This document shows, one piece after another, positions 19,301-35,997 of a DNA stretch of 64,000 nt. A program made the position numbers and the translations under genes. This DNA comes from an uncultured Serinicoccus sp. Lineage in GTDB: Bacteria; Actinomycetota; Actinomycetes; Actinomycetales; Dermatophilaceae. Positions within the stretch are counted from its first letter, which is position 1, and every line of letters starts with the position of its first letter. The notes beneath the pieces are model-generated. The model had not been told where the DNA came from and searched no databases. It was given only the letters and a program-made list of their open reading frames with translations. The stretch covers positions 1 through 64,000 of the forward strand of contig NZ_CANKYH010000007.1 in the NCBI RefSeq assembly GCF_947487915.1. The letters are read 5' to 3'.

Positions 19301-19582
19301 CGCTTGTCTGACTCTCTCTCGTCGTCCGTCTGGAACATTCGTGGTCCGGTCCGACGGGCCTTCCACCGACCCCCGCGGTCGGGCGTGTCGCGCCTCCCGC
19401 GGACGTCACCCAGGGATCCTCAGATCGTTCTGGGCGGTGTCCGTGCCCGGCTCGGCCGGGGCTTGCGCTGCCGTCGCCCGCGCCACGTGGGCGCGTGCCG
19501 TACGGCCGGCGGCGCACACATGGGTGAGCACCGCGCGTCAAGCAACCTGTCCAGTGTGCCATGCGTCGTCGGCATACCTCAA
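19301..19582 (-). promoter_or_regulatory. S10 operon leader and promoter region
   Basis: No gene is seen here. Read on the minus strand, candidate -35/-10 pairs are TTGAGG (19577-19582) with CACACT (19553-19558), an 18-base spacer, and a less convincing TTGACG near 19539. The transcript would carry a leader of about 240 bases before rpsJ, long enough for L4-type or other feedback control, but I see no clear conserved stem-loop. Confidence 0.4.
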
Positions 19583-19686
19583 ATCGGTGCCGCGAGAACC
19601 TCCGGGAGGGCCTCCCTCACATCGGTGCCGCGAGAACCTCCGGGAGGGCCTCCCTCACATCGGTGCCGCGAGGACCTCCACCAGGG
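19583..19686 (-). repeat. tandem 38-bp repeat copying the 3' end of the adjacent gene
   Basis: Two exact 38-bp copies (19583-19620 and 19621-19658) start ATCGGTGCCGCGAGAACCTC. A third, diverged copy (from 19659) is the actual 3' end of the gene ending at 19655. On the minus strand each copy reads in one frame as the tail EVLAAPM plus stop. The array looks like a local duplication of the gene end. Its core recurs at 48714-48810. Confidence 0.8.
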
Positions 19687-20272
19687 CGGGCCGTGACCAC
19701 GCCTCGCGGACAACCGGGCTGGACCGCAGGTAGTCCGCCACGGCCTCCTCGCTCATGCCGTGGCTCTCCCGGAGACCCTCGGCGATGGTGCGCAGGTAGG
19801 GCGCGGTCGGCGCCAGGGACCCCAGCGCGTCGACGTCCTCGGCGGTGAAGGTCAGCACCGGGAGATCCTCGATGGTCCCCACGCGGTGGATGGTCTCGTA
19901 GCGCCCCGGCCCGGCGACGTCATAGCCCTCGGACAGCACCCGGGACAGGTCCAGCCTGCCCCGGGGCTCCCGGTGCATCTCCTGCGCCGCGACGTCCACG
20001 AACTGCTCCGCCGTCAGCAGGTAGGCCCGTGCCGCCACCCCGCGCGGGTCCTCACCGGGCACGTAGAAGGCGATCCCCCCGCCCCACGTCACCGACTCCC
20101 ACCCGAAGTGCAGCCGGCCGGGGAGGTGGACCGGCCGGTCCCCCGTGGGTGGCTGCGGGTCGCGGGCCCCGGTCTGCGTCCGACGTGCCCCCGAGGCGGT
20201 ACCCCCCTGCAGGTAGGTGAGGAAGCGGCGACGGCTGAGGTTCGACCCGTACGCGGCATACCAGACCCTCAT
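19655..20272 (-). CDS. Gamma-glutamylcyclotransferase/AIG2-like protein
   Basis: The 205-residue protein starts [17 protein letters not shown]; the YAAYGSNL motif (residues 5-12) is the mark of the gamma-glutamylcyclotransferase (AIG2/ChaC-like) fold, which in characterised members releases 5-oxoproline from gamma-glutamyl compounds. The substrate here is unknown. The ATG at 20272 is chosen because the family motif begins immediately; upstream residues look non-coding. It lies between tuf and the S10 operon, an uncommon neighbour, and its 3' end is duplicated downstream. Some genome annotations call relatives histone deacetylase, which the motif does not support. Confidence 0.7.
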   Translation of the reverse strand: MRVWYAAYGSNLSRRRFLTYLQGGTASGARRTQTGARDPQPPTGDRPVHLPGRLHFGWESVTWGGGIAFYVPGEDPRGVAARAYLLTAEQFVDVAAQEMHREPRGRLDLSRVLSEGYDVAGPGRYETIHRVGTIEDLPVLTFTAEDVDALGSLAPTAPYLRTIAEGLRESHGMSEEAVADYLRSSPVVREAWSRPALVEVLAAPM

Positions 20273-20326
20273 CCCACCAGCCTGCCACGTGCGCCTCGGA
20301 GTCCGGCGAGCCACCCGCCCCGGGAC

Positions 20327-20366
20327 GTCAGGAGCCCCCGTCACCGAGAACGGTGACGGGGGCTCC
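20327..20366 (-). terminator. tuf terminator, 18-bp perfect stem
   Basis: CAGGAGCCCCCGTCACCG (20327-20344) pairs perfectly with 20349-20366 across an AGAA loop. It lies about 25 bases beyond the tuf stop and ends the str operon. Confidence 0.9.
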
Positions 20367-20390
20367 TGCGCGGGACGGGCCCGGCTCAGG

Positions 20391-21584
<1,194 letters not shown>

Positions 21585-21671
21585 TGGGGTGTCCTCCTGT
21601 TGGACTCGGGATGTGCGATCGTCACCGGTGCAGGACCGGGGGCGACGTCTGGATGGGTGTTGCTCGGTCCA

Positions 21672-21691
21672 TCACTCCGCGGACGGAGTGA
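21672..21691 (-). terminator. small hairpin between fusA and tuf
   Basis: TCACTCCG (21672-21679) pairs with CGGAGTGA (21684-21691) across CGGA, just beyond the fusA stop. It may be a partial terminator or a processing site that lets tuf mRNA accumulate separately. Confidence 0.45.
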
Positions 21692-21697
21692 ACGGGC

Positions 21698-23800
<2,103 letters not shown>

Positions 23801-23900
23801 AGTCTCTCTTCTCTGGTTGTCTCTCGTGGTCAGTGCGATGCGGGTGCGCGGTCGGGGCGGGGGGCGCGGCCGGCGCGCCTGCCCTGCCCCGACCCGCAGG

Positions 23901-24371
23901 TCACCAGCGGTAGTGGGCGAACGCCTTGTTGGCGTCGGCCATCTTGTGGGTGTCCTCACGACGCTTGACCGCGGCGCCCAGGCCGTTGCTCGCGTCGAGG
24001 ATCTCGTTCATGAGGCGCTCGGTCATCGTCTTCTCCCGGCGCTGCCGCGAGTAGCCCACGAGCCAGCGCAGGGCCAGCGTGGTGCTGCGGCCGGGCTTGA
24101 CCTCGATCGGCACCTGGTAGGTGGCGCCACCCACGCGGCGGGACTTGACCTCCAGCGCCGGCTTGACGTTGTCCAGCGCGCGCTTGAGCGTCTGCACGGG
24201 GTCGGTGCCGGTCTTGGCGCGGCAGCCCTCGAGGGCGCCGTAGACGATGCGCTCGGCGGTCGCCTTCTTGCCGTCCAGCAGGATCTTGTTGACCAGCTGG
24301 GTCACCAAGGTCGAGCCGTAGACCGGGTCGTTGATGAGCGGACGCTTGGGAGCAGGGCCCTTACGAGGCAT
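23901..24371 (-). CDS. rpsG: 30S ribosomal protein S7
   Basis: S7 starts assembly of the 30S head and lies at the E site. The 156-residue protein has [35 protein letters not shown] and [11 protein letters not shown], ending FAHYRW. Its start overlaps the rpsL stop (TAATG). Confidence 0.97.
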   Translation of the reverse strand: MPRKGPAPKRPLINDPVYGSTLVTQLVNKILLDGKKATAERIVYGALEGCRAKTGTDPVQTLKRALDNVKPALEVKSRRVGGATYQVPIEVKPGRSTTLALRWLVGYSRQRREKTMTERLMNEILDASNGLGAAVKRREDTHKMADANKAFAHYRW

Positions 24372-24745
24372 TACTTCTTCTCCTTCTTCGCGCCGTAGCG
24401 GGACCGGGCCTGGTTACGGCCCCGGACGCCCTGGGTGTCCAGGGACCCGCGGATGATCTTGTAGCGGACACCGGGCAGGTCCTTCACCCGGCCGCCGCGG
24501 ACGAGCACGATCGAGTGCTCCTGCAGGTTGTGGCCGACCCCCGGGATGTAGGCCGTGACCTCGACGCCGCTGGTGAGGCGCACGCGGGCGACCTTGCGCA
24601 GGGCGGAGTTCGGCTTCTTGGGGGTGGTGGTGTAGACACGGGTGCAGACGCCGCGGCGCTGCGGGTTGCCCTTGAGGGCCGGGGAGTTGGTCTTCTTGAC
24701 CTTGTCCTGCCGGCCCTTGCGGACAAGCTGGTTGATCGTAGGCAC
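24371..24745 (-). CDS. rpsL: 30S ribosomal protein S12
   Basis: S12 lies in the decoding centre. The GTG at 24745 with ACGGAGCATCA upstream gives 124 residues, [15 protein letters not shown] onward. Lys43 ([13 protein letters not shown]) and Lys88 (RVKDLPG) are wild type, so no streptomycin-resistance change is present. It heads the str operon. Confidence 0.97.
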   Translation of the reverse strand: MPTINQLVRKGRQDKVKKTNSPALKGNPQRRGVCTRVYTTTPKKPNSALRKVARVRLTSGVEVTAYIPGVGHNLQEHSIVLVRGGRVKDLPGVRYKIIRGSLDTQGVRGRNQARSRYGAKKEKK

Positions 24746-25045
24746 TGATGCTCCGTCAGTCGTGGATGGTCTTCGCTGGCCGCACGGGGGTCCGTGCGGG
24801 TCACGCTCCTTGGGTTGCGCCGTTCCTCGACCCCCGCACCCGGGTGTGTCGGAACCGCTGCTCTCCCCTGCACTTCCCGTCCGGACCACCGTGCGACGTA
24901 GGTGCCGCGCGCGACCCGGGCGGACTGCCCGGCGAAAGGTGGGTGCGAGCGCTGCGGCCCGCCTGCGCGCAGGACCTAGCCCGCACACAGTTCTCCAGGA
25001 TACCGGGAGCGACGGCGCGGGGACAAATCCGCGACCCGGCGGACG
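24746..25045 (-). promoter_or_regulatory. str operon leader with promoter TTGTCC-18-TATCCT
   Basis: No gene is seen. On the minus strand TTGTCC (25021-25026) and TATCCT (24997-25002) are separated by 18 bases, a strong promoter candidate. It implies a leader of about 245 bases before rpsL. Confidence 0.65.
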
Positions 25046-25092
25046 CGCCAGGGGCGGGTATGCCGTGAGTCACGGCATACCCGCCCCTGGCG
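25046..25092 (-). terminator. rpoBC operon terminator, 23-bp perfect inverted repeat
   Basis: CGCCAGGGGCGGGTATGCCG and onward (25046-25068) is the exact complement of 25070-25092, with one central base. It lies 23 bases beyond the rpoC stop. No U-run follows, so it would act as a GC-rich I-shaped terminator or also block read-through into rpsL. Confidence 0.85.
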
Positions 25093-25114
25093 GTGTGCGA
25101 GGTCGGACCTGCGC

Positions 25115-29041
<3,927 letters not shown>

Positions 29042-29090
29042 TTCGTGCTTCCTTCTCTCGTATGCAGAAATCTCACGTTCATTGGTGGGG

Positions 29091-29166
29091 CGCCGGACGT
29101 AGCGGTCGGGCTACGCCCGGCGACCTCGACACTCCGCGGAACCAAGCTCGCTTCGCTCGCGGTTCC
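29091..29166 (-). repeat. two hairpins in the rpoB-rpoC spacer
   Basis: The first stem is CGCCGG-A-CGTAGC (29091-29103) with GCTACG-C-CCGGCG (29110-29122). The second is GGAACC (29138-29143) with GGTTCC (29161-29166), whose loop holds a GCGAGCGAAGCGAGC-type repeat on the minus strand. They probably mark an RNA processing or pausing site between beta and beta'. Confidence 0.55.
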
Positions 29167-29170
29167 CCGG

Positions 29171-32100
29171 TCAGACTTCCTCGACCGAGCTGGGCTCGCG
29201 GCGGCTCAGGTCGATCCCGAGCTCCTCGGCGGCCCGGAACACCTCGGTGTCCGACTCGCGCAGGTCGATCTGGCTGCCGTCGGAGGACAGGACCTCGACG
29301 TTCAGGCACAGCGACTGCATCTCCTTGATGAGCACCTTGAAGGACTCGGGGATGCCGGGCTCGGGGACGTTGTCGCCCTTGACGATGGACTCGTAGACCT
29401 TGACCCGGCCGGTGACGTCGTCGGACTTGATGGTCAGGAGCTCCTGCAGGGCGTACGCGGCACCGTAGGCCTCCAGCGCCCACACCTCCATCTCACCGAA
29501 GCGCTGGCCACCGAACTGGGCCTTACCACCGAGCGGCTGCTGGGTGATCATCGAGTACGGCCCCGTGCTGCGCGCGTGGATCTTGTCGTCCACGAGGTGG
29601 TGCAGCTTGAGGATGTACATGTAGCCGACCGAGATCTCCTCGGGGAAGGGCTCGCCGGAGCGACCGTCGAACAGCTTGGTCTTGCCGCTGTTGTCGATGA
29701 GGCGCTTGCCGTCGCGGGTCGGGGTCGTCGAGTCCAGCAGGCCGGCGATCTCCTCCTCGCGGGCGCCGTCGAAGACCGGGCTCGCGACGCGGGTCCGGGG
29801 CTTCGCGCTCCGGGCGTCCTCGGGGATGAGCTCGGCCCACTCCGGCTGCCCGGCGATCTCCCAGCCCTGCGCCGCGGCCCAGCCGAGGTGCAGCTCCAGG
29901 ATCTGGCCGATGTTCATCCGGCCCGGGACGCCCAGCGGGTTGAGCACGACGTCGACCGGCGTGCCGTCCTCGAGGAAGGGCATGTCCTCGACCGGGAGGA
30001 TCTTGGAGATGACGCCCTTGTTGCCGTGCCGGCCGGCGAGCTTGTCGCCGTCGGTGATCTTGCGCTTGTTGGCGACGTAGACGCGGACCAGCTGGTTGAC
30101 GCCCGGGGGAAGCTCGTCGCCCTCCTCGCGGTCGAAGACCTTGACGCCGATGACCGTGCCGGTCTCGCCGTGCGGCACCTTCATCGAGGTGTCGCGGACC
30201 TCGCGGGCCTTCTCGCCGAAGATGGCGCGCAGCAGGCGCTCCTCGGGGGTCAGCTCGGTCTCACCCTTGGGCGTGACCTTGCCGACGAGCAGGTCGCCGT
30301 CGCGGACCTCGGCACCGATCCGGATGATGCCGCGCTCGTCGAGGTCGGCCAGGACGTCGTCGGAGACGTTCGGGATGTCCCGGGTGATCTCCTCCGGACC
30401 CAGCTTGGTGTCGCGGGCGTCGATCTCGTGCTCCTCGATGTGGATCGAGGAGAGCACGTCGTCCTGGACCAGACGCTGGGAGAGGATGATCGCGTCCTCG
30501 TAGTTGTAGCCCTCCCACGGCATGAACGCCACGAGCAGGTTGCGGCCCAGCGCCATCTCGCCGCCGTCGGTCGCCGGACCGTCGGCCAGCAGCTGCCCCG
30601 CCTCGACGTGGTCGCCCACGTCGACCCGGACCTGCTGGTTGTAGCAGTTGCCCTGGTTGGAGCGGGTGAACTTGTTGATCTTGTAGGACTGGTAGGTCCC
30701 GTCGTCGTTGGCGACGGTCACCAGGTCCGCGGAGACCTCCTGGACCGCGCCCGCCTTGGCGGCGCGCACGACGTCACCGGAGTCCAGCGCGGCACGGTAC
30801 TCCATGCCGGTGCCCACCAGCGGCGCCTCGGCGCGCACCAGCGGCACCGCCTGACGCTGCATGTTGGCACCCATGAGCGCACGGTTGGCGTCGTCGTGCT
30901 CGAGGAACGGGATCATCGCAGTCGCCGCGGACACCATCTGGCGTGCCGAGACGTCCATGTAGTCCACCTCGGAGGCGGGCACGTCGACGGCCTCGCCCTC
31001 ACGGGCCCGGACCAGGACGCGCTCGTCGAGGAAGGTGCCGTCGTCGTCCAGCTTGGCGTTGGCCTGGGCGATGACGAACCGGTCCTCCTCGCCGGCCGAG
31101 AGGTAGTCGACGACATCGCTGACCTTGCCGTCCCTGACCCGGCGGTACGGGGTCTCGACGAAGCCGAACGGGTTGATCCGCCCGTAGGACGCCAGCGAGC
31201 CGATGAGGCCGATGTTGGGCCCCTCCGGGGTCTCGATCGGGCACATGCGGCCGTAGTGGCTGGGGTGCACGTCGCGCACCTCCATGCCGGCCCGGTCACG
31301 GGACAGACCACCCGGGCCCAGCGCGGACAGACGACGCTTGTGCGTCAGCCCGGAGAGCGGGTTGTTCTGGTCCATGAACTGGGACAGCTGGCTGGTGCCG
31401 AAGAACTCCTTGATGGAGGCGACGACCGGCCGGATGTTGATGAGCGTCTGCGGGGTGATCGCCTCGACGTCCTGGGTGGTCATCCGCTCGCGGACGACCC
31501 GCTCCATCCGGGACAGGCCCGTGCGCACCTGGTTCTGGATGAGCTCGCCCACGCTGCGCAGACGGCGGTTGCCGAAGTGGTCGATGTCGTCGACCTCGGC
31601 CGGGACCTCGCCGCTCGGGCTGCTGACGGCCTGCTCGTCGGCATGCAGCGCCACGAGGTACTTGATCGTCGCGACGATGTCGTCGGTGCCGAGCACGGAC
31701 TCCCCGAGCGGCGCCTGCAGCCCCAGCTTCTTGTTGACCTTGTAGCGACCGACCTTCGCGAGGTCGTAGCGCTTGGGGTTGAAGTACAGGTTGTTGAGCA
31801 GCGTCTCGGCCGCGTCGCGCGTCGGGGGCTCGCCCGGGCGCAGCTTGCGGTAGATGTCCAGGAGCGCCTCGTCCTGGTCGGTGGTGTGGTCCTTCTCCAG
31901 GGTGAGCCGGATCGACTCGTAGTCGCCGAACTCCTCGAGGATCTGGTCCGTGGTCCAGCCGAGCGCCTTGAGCAGGACGGTGACGCTCTGCTTGCGCTTG
32001 CGGTCCACCCGCACGCCGACCTGGTCGCGCTTGTCGATCTCGAACTCCAGCCAGGCGCCGCGGCTGGGGATGACCTTGGCGGAGTAGATGTCCTTGTCCG

Positions 32101-32650
32101 AGGTCTTGTCGAGGCTGCGCTCGAAGTAGACACCCGGGCTGCGCACCAGCTGGGAGACGACCACCCGCTCGGTGCCGTTGACGATGAAGGTGCCGCGCGG
32201 CGTCATGAGCGGGAAGTCGCCCATGAAGACGGTCTGGCTCTTGATCTCGCCCGTCGAGTTGTTGATGAACTCCGCCGTGACGAACAGGGGGGCGGAGTAG
32301 GTCATGTCCTTCTCCTGGCACTCCTCGACGGAGTACTTCTGCTCCTCGAACCGGTGGTCGCGGAAGCTCAGCGACATGGAGCCGGAGAAGTCCTCGATCG
32401 GCGAGATCTCCTCGAAGATCTCCTCCAGACCGGAGGTGGTGGGGATGTCGTCGCGCCCCTCAACGGAGGCGCTGGCTGCGGCGACCCGCGCCTGCCAGGC
32501 CTCGTTGCCGAGGAGCCAGTCGAAGCTCTCGGTCTGGAGCGCCAGAAGATCCGGAACCTCGAGGGGCTCCCGGATCTTGGCGAAGCTCAGTCGTCCGGAG
32601 GGCGTCTGAGCGGTGGACACAGTCTTCTTCGCAGTGCGCGAGGCAGCCAA
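29171..32650 (-). CDS. rpoB: DNA-directed RNA polymerase beta subunit
   Basis: Beta forms the other half of the polymerase active cleft and is the rifamycin target. A TTG start at 32650 is chosen: GGAAGGA lies at the right distance and the protein then begins [10 protein letters not shown], as in relatives; an in-frame GTG at 32665 would place the ribosome site inside the gene. The product is 1159 residues. The rifampicin region reads [20 protein letters not shown] with wild-type Asp, His and Ser positions. It follows rplL after 491 bases and has its own promoter. Confidence 0.97.
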   Translation of the reverse strand: MAASRTAKKTVSTAQTPSGRLSFAKIREPLEVPDLLALQTESFDWLLGNEAWQARVAAASASVEGRDDIPTTSGLEEIFEEISPIEDFSGSMSLSFRDHRFEEQKYSVEECQEKDMTYSAPLFVTAEFINNSTGEIKSQTVFMGDFPLMTPRGTFIVNGTERVVVSQLVRSPGVYFERSLDKTSDKDIYSAKVIPSRGAWLEFEIDKRDQVGVRVDRKRKQSVTVLLKALGWTTDQILEEFGDYESIRLTLEKDHTTDQDEALLDIYRKLRPGEPPTRDAAETLLNNLYFNPKRYDLAKVGRYKVNKKLGLQAPLGESVLGTDDIVATIKYLVALHADEQAVSSPSGEVPAEVDDIDHFGNRRLRSVGELIQNQVRTGLSRMERVVRERMTTQDVEAITPQTLINIRPVVASIKEFFGTSQLSQFMDQNNPLSGLTHKRRLSALGPGGLSRDRAGMEVRDVHPSHYGRMCPIETPEGPNIGLIGSLASYGRINPFGFVETPYRRVRDGKVSDVVDYLSAGEEDRFVIAQANAKLDDDGTFLDERVLVRAREGEAVDVPASEVDYMDVSARQMVSAATAMIPFLEHDDANRALMGANMQRQAVPLVRAEAPLVGTGMEYRAALDSGDVVRAAKAGAVQEVSADLVTVANDDGTYQSYKINKFTRSNQGNCYNQQVRVDVGDHVEAGQLLADGPATDGGEMALGRNLLVAFMPWEGYNYEDAIILSQRLVQDDVLSSIHIEEHEIDARDTKLGPEEITRDIPNVSDDVLADLDERGIIRIGAEVRDGDLLVGKVTPKGETELTPEERLLRAIFGEKAREVRDTSMKVPHGETGTVIGVKVFDREEGDELPPGVNQLVRVYVANKRKITDGDKLAGRHGNKGVISKILPVEDMPFLEDGTPVDVVLNPLGVPGRMNIGQILELHLGWAAAQGWEIAGQPEWAELIPEDARSAKPRTRVASPVFDGAREEEIAGLLDSTTPTRDGKRLIDNSGKTKLFDGRSGEPFPEEISVGYMYILKLHHLVDDKIHARSTGPYSMITQQPLGGKAQFGGQRFGEMEVWALEAYGAAYALQELLTIKSDDVTGRVKVYESIVKGDNVPEPGIPESFKVLIKEMQSLCLNVEVLSSDGSQIDLRESDTEVFRAAEELGIDLSRREPSSVEEV

Positions 32651-33141
32651 GGATGGTCCTTCCACGGGCCTAAATGTGTGCGGCGGTCAGGCGGCGCCCG
32701 GCCTGTTCTCGGATGCAGCGCGAAGCGATGGTGTCCAGCGCCTCGGCGGACCGGCCGGGGCGCGCACCGATCTCTTCAGCGGGATCGAGGGCAGGTGAAG
32801 GGCAGCGCAAAGATTTATCCTACACGCCGCATGGCCCGACGTCCAACCCTGGACGACGGGAACGGCCGCGGCACCGGACGTCGGCTCAAGGGCGGGCGCG
32901 CCCCTGGTGGATCCCGACCTCCGCCAGCGGCGGATGCGTCCGATGATGGTGCTCCCTGGGCCCCCTGCCCGTCAAGCACGTCCGCTCCTGGGCGTGTCCG
33001 TCCCCTCGTCGTCGGCCCGACGCCGGGCCGCACGCACCGCGGGCGGGGCCGGACACCCGTGGGTGCCCAGACCCCGCCCGCGGCGGAGGTGAGAGGTGCC
33101 GGTGGGGAGTCACGGCATACGCCGCGCCCCCACCGACGGGC
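32651..33141 (-). promoter_or_regulatory. rplL-rpoB spacer: terminator plus rpoB promoter TTGGAC-18-TAGGAT
   Basis: This 491-base stretch holds no gene. A hairpin (33037-33083) follows rplL. The rpoB promoter is TTGGAC (32841-32846) and TAGGAT (32817-32822) with an 18-base spacer. The -35 lies inside a perfect inverted repeat CGTCCA-ACCC-TGGACG (32840-32855). The leader to rpoB is about 160 bases. Confidence 0.7.
33037..33083 (-). terminator. hairpin after rplL
   Basis: CCGCGGGCGGGG (33037-33048) pairs with CCCCGCCCGCGG (33072-33083); the loop holds a smaller CACCC/GGGTG stem. It lies about 60 bases past the rplL stop. It probably gives the high L7/L12 to beta ratio by stopping part of the transcripts. 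Confidence 0.7.
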
Positions 33142-33534
33142 TCACTTGAGGGTGACGGTCGCGCCGGCGCCCTCGAGCTGCTCCTTGGCCTTCTCGGCGG
33201 CCTCCTTGTCGACCTTCTCCAGGACCGGCTTCGGCGCACCGTCGACCAGGTCCTTGGCCTCCTTGAGGCCGAGGGAGGTCAGCGCGCGGACCTCCTTGAT
33301 GACCTGGATCTTCTTGTCGCCGGCGGCCTCGAGGACGACGTCGAACTCGTCCTGCTCCTCGGCGGCGGCGGCCTCGCCGGCACCACCGGCGGGGGCACCG
33401 GCGGCAGCCACGGCGACCGGGGCGGCGGCGGTGACCTCGAAGGTGTCCTCGAAGGCCTTGACGAACTCGGACAGCTCGATGAGGGTCATCTCCTTGAACT
33501 GGTCAAGGAGCTCCTCGGTGCTCAGCTTCGCCAT
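33142..33534 (-). CDS. rplL: 50S ribosomal protein L7/L12
   Basis: L7/L12 dimers form the stalk that recruits translation GTPases. The 130-residue protein has an N-terminal dimerisation segment ([20 protein letters not shown]), a Ala/Gly-rich hinge (about 40-60) and the C-terminal domain with [20 protein letters not shown] and ending GAGATVTLK. Confidence 0.97.
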   Translation of the reverse strand: MAKLSTEELLDQFKEMTLIELSEFVKAFEDTFEVTAAAPVAVAAAGAPAGGAGEAAAAEEQDEFDVVLEAAGDKKIQVIKEVRALTSLGLKEAKDLVDGAPKPVLEKVDKEAAEKAKEQLEGAGATVTLK

Positions 33535-33614
33535 GATGGGCGTTCCTTCCTGTTGTATGCCGTGAGTGGCGTTGTGATGAATGCGCTGCTCGCGCGGCCC
33601 GGGGGCCGGCGCGC

Positions 33615-34259
33615 TCAGCCCTCGTCGCCACCCTCGGCGACGTCGGTGCCCGCCTCGGCCTCTGCCGGTGCGGTGGTGTCGGCGGAGTCCGCCGACGGGG
33701 TCTCGTCGGCAGCCGCCGACGTCGCCCCGGAGAGGGGACCGCCCTGCTCCTCGACCTTCGCGCGCAGCGCGTCGACGACCCGGGCGGTCGACGACAGCGG
33801 AGCGGCGAACAGGCCGGCAGCCTTGGACAGGTTGCCCTTCATGGCACCTGCCAGCTTGGCCAGCAGGACCTCGCGGGACTCCAGGTCCGCGAGCGTGGTG
33901 ATCTCGGCGGGGGTCAACGGCCTGCCGTCGAGCACCCCACCCTTGATGACCAGGGCCGGGTTGGCCTTGGCGAAGTCACGCAGACCCTTGGCCGCCTCGA
34001 CCGGGTCACCGGTGACGAAGGCGATGGCCGTGGGGCCCTGAAGGTGCTCGTCGAGGCCCTCGATGCCGGCCTCGGCAGCAGCACGCTTGGTGAGCGTGTT
34101 CTTCACCACGGCGTAGGTGGCGTGTTCACGCATGGAGGCGCGGAGCTCGGTGATCTGGCTCACCCGCAGCCCGCGGTACTCCGTGAGCACGGCCCCACCG
34201 GAGCTGCGGAACTTCTCCGTCAGCTCGGCGATGGCAGCAACCTTCTCGGGTGTCGCCAT
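33615..34259 (-). CDS. rplJ: 50S ribosomal protein L10
   Basis: L10 anchors L7/L12 dimers to 23S rRNA and represses its own operon by binding the mRNA leader. The 214-residue protein has [29 protein letters not shown] and [10 protein letters not shown]. About 40 C-terminal residues form an acidic Ala/Asp/Glu/Thr-rich tail. It is followed by rplL after 80 bases. Confidence 0.97.
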   Translation of the reverse strand: MATPEKVAAIAELTEKFRSSGGAVLTEYRGLRVSQITELRASMREHATYAVVKNTLTKRAAAEAGIEGLDEHLQGPTAIAFVTGDPVEAAKGLRDFAKANPALVIKGGVLDGRPLTPAEITTLADLESREVLLAKLAGAMKGNLSKAAGLFAAPLSSTARVVDALRAKVEEQGGPLSGATSAAADETPSADSADTTAPAEAEAGTDVAEGGDEG

Positions 34260-34493
34260 ACTGGCCTCCTATCACGTCGTGGTGCCGGCTACCCCCCGGC
34301 CCGGCATGACGAGAGCCCCGGCGCAGGCGCACCGGGGCTCGCAGGACGCTCGTCGACCACAGTCGGACGGCTCGTGCTCGGTCCACCTACGCTGGTCGCC
34401 CCGACAGTGGTCGGAACCTTCGGCCGACGCCGCCCGACCCGACTCTCGCCGGACCCGGGCACGCCGACAACCGGCGGTCTTGGGTATGTCCCC
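34260..34493 (-). promoter_or_regulatory. rplJ 5' leader (likely L10-binding leader)
   Basis: The transcript from the promoter at 34494-34522 has a leader of about 230 bases before rplJ. It contains a strong stem GAGCCCCGG/CCGGGGCTC (34313-34321 with 34332-34340), and GATAGGAGGCCAGT before the ATG. Position and structure match the autoregulatory L10 leaders known in other bacteria; the exact L10 site is not proved here. Confidence 0.6.
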
Positions 34494-34522
34494 AGGGTAC
34501 GGCATACCCGGGGGTGGCCCAA
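34494..34522 (-). promoter_or_regulatory. rplJL promoter (TTGGGC-17-TACCCT)
   Basis: On the minus strand TTGGGC (34517-34522) and TACCCT (34494-34499) are 17 bases apart. A GGGTATG/CATACCC pair surrounds the -10 region and may bind a regulator. Confidence 0.55.
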
Positions 34523-34573
34523 ATCCCGGGTGCCGGTCACCCCGCCGCACCGGGCGCCCGGCATCATGGGCCG

Positions 34574-35899
34574 GTGAGCGAGCAGTCGACGCGGGAGCGG
34601 TGGTACCACCGGTTCGTCACCGCGGGCCCCCAGGCCGAGTCCGACTTCGGCGGGACCGACCGGGTGAGCCGCGGCGGGCTGCGGCTCATCGGCGCCAACG
34701 CCCTGCAGAGCATCGGCGACCAGGTGGTCAACGCCAAGACGGTGCTCCCCTGGCTGCTGACCCTCGTGGGCGCGCCCGCGGCGCTGGTGGGGCTGCTGGT
34801 GCCCGTGCGCGAGGCCGGGTCGATGCTCCCGCAGGCCGCGCTGACGCCGTGGGTGGTGGCCCACCCGCGCCGCACCCGGGTGTGGATGCTCGGCGCGGCC
34901 GGCCAGGCGGGGGCGACGGCGGCCATGGCGGCAGCGGCCCTGGCGCTCGACGGGTGGGTGGCAGGGGCCGCGGTCCTGGCCGCGCTCGCGGTCTTCGCCC
35001 TCGCGCGCTGCCTGTGCTCGATGGCGGCCAAGGACGTGCAGGGTCGGACGGTGCCGAAGGGGCAGCGCGGCCAGGTCACCGGGGCCGCGACCATGGTCTC
35101 GGGGGCGGCGGCCCTGGTCATCGGGGTGGCCCTGCAGCTGCTCGGCCCCGGCCTGGACGCCCCGGCGCTGGCGGCCTTCCTGCTCGGCGCGGCGCTGATG
35201 TGGGCGCTCGCGGTCCTGGTCTACGCGGGGATCCCCGAGGAGCCCCGGGAGCCGGAGGAGGAGCGGCAGCACTGGTGGACCGACACGGTCGGCCTCCTGC
35301 GCGACGACGCCGGGTTCCGCCGGTTCGTCCTGGCCCGTGGGCTGCTCCTGGTGTCGGCGCTCGCGCCGCCCTTCCTGGTGACCCTGGCGGTCGACGCCGG
35401 CCGGTCCGGCGGCCAGGGCGAGGTCGCCGCCCTGCTCGGCGGACTCGGGTCGTTCGTCATCGCCCAAGGGGTCGCCTCGGTGGTCGGCGGCCGGGTCTTC
35501 GGGTCGCTGGCCGACCGGTCCAGCCGACTCGTCATGGTGCTCGGCGCGCTCGTCGCCTCCCTCGTCGTGCTCCTCGCGGTCGCCGCGGTGCTCGCGCTGC
35601 CGCAGCGGCCGGGAGCGCTGCTCGCCGTGCTGGTCACGGCATACCTCGTGCTGAGCCTCGTGCACGTGGGTGTCCGGGTGGCCCGCAAGACCTATGTCGT
35701 CGACCTCGCCGAGGGCGACCGGCGCACGCGCTACGTCGCGGTCTCCAACACCGCCATGGGCGTGATCCTGCTCGTCACGGGTGCGGTGAGCGCAGCCCTG
35801 GCCACCCTGGGCGCCGTCGCCGCCCTGGTCTTCCTGGCGCTGCTGGGGCTGGTCGGCGCCGCGGTCTCCTGGCGGCTGCCCGAGGTGTCGAGGGGCTGA
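34574..35899 (+). CDS. MFS transporter, 12 membrane segments
   Basis: A 441-residue major facilitator protein that probably exports a small molecule or drug; the substrate is not evident. Two sets of about six hydrophobic segments are separated by a charged loop (about residues 225-250, EEPREPEEERQHWW). SLADRSSR matches the loop motif between segments 2 and 3 of each half. The GTG at 34574 gives VSEQSTRERWYHRFV. CATCAT lies six bases upstream, so a leaderless transcript is likely. It is divergent from rplJ and convergent with rplA. Confidence 0.8.
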   Translation: MSEQSTRERWYHRFVTAGPQAESDFGGTDRVSRGGLRLIGANALQSIGDQVVNAKTVLPWLLTLVGAPAALVGLLVPVREAGSMLPQAALTPWVVAHPRRTRVWMLGAAGQAGATAAMAAAALALDGWVAGAAVLAALAVFALARCLCSMAAKDVQGRTVPKGQRGQVTGAATMVSGAAALVIGVALQLLGPGLDAPALAAFLLGAALMWALAVLVYAGIPEEPREPEEERQHWWTDTVGLLRDDAGFRRFVLARGLLLVSALAPPFLVTLAVDAGRSGGQGEVAALLGGLGSFVIAQGVASVVGGRVFGSLADRSSRLVMVLGALVASLVVLLAVAAVLALPQRPGALLAVLVTAYLVLSLVHVGVRVARKTYVVDLAEGDRRTRYVAVSNTAMGVILLVTGAVSAALATLGAVAALVFLALLGLVGAAVSWRLPEVSRG

Positions 35900-35946
35900 G
35901 GACGGCCTGCCGGGTCACTCCCCCACTGCGCCGCCGCCCCGCTGAC

Positions 35947-35970
35947 CAGCTGCCCAGCTGCCCAACTGCC
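35947..35970 (+). repeat. three 8-bp direct repeats
   Basis: CAGCTGCC, CAGCTGCC and CAACTGCC stand head to tail just after the MFS gene. They may be a slippage array. Confidence 0.5.
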
Positions 35971-35997
35971 CCACGAGTCACACCGACCACACGGCGC

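Noticed and set aside
19583..19686. Possible CRISPR array
   Set aside because: The 38-bp units are directly adjacent without unique spacers, only two are exact, and there are no cas genes nearby.
29045..33565. A very long open frame on the plus strand opposite rpoB and rplL
   Set aside because: It mirrors the codon bias of the GC-rich genes on the other strand; its translation is low in complexity with no recognisable domain, and the minus strand encodes rpoB, rplL and their promoters.
34260..34493. A metabolite riboswitch upstream of rplJ
   Set aside because: Position and a single GC stem fit an L10 autoregulatory leader; no known riboswitch core was seen.
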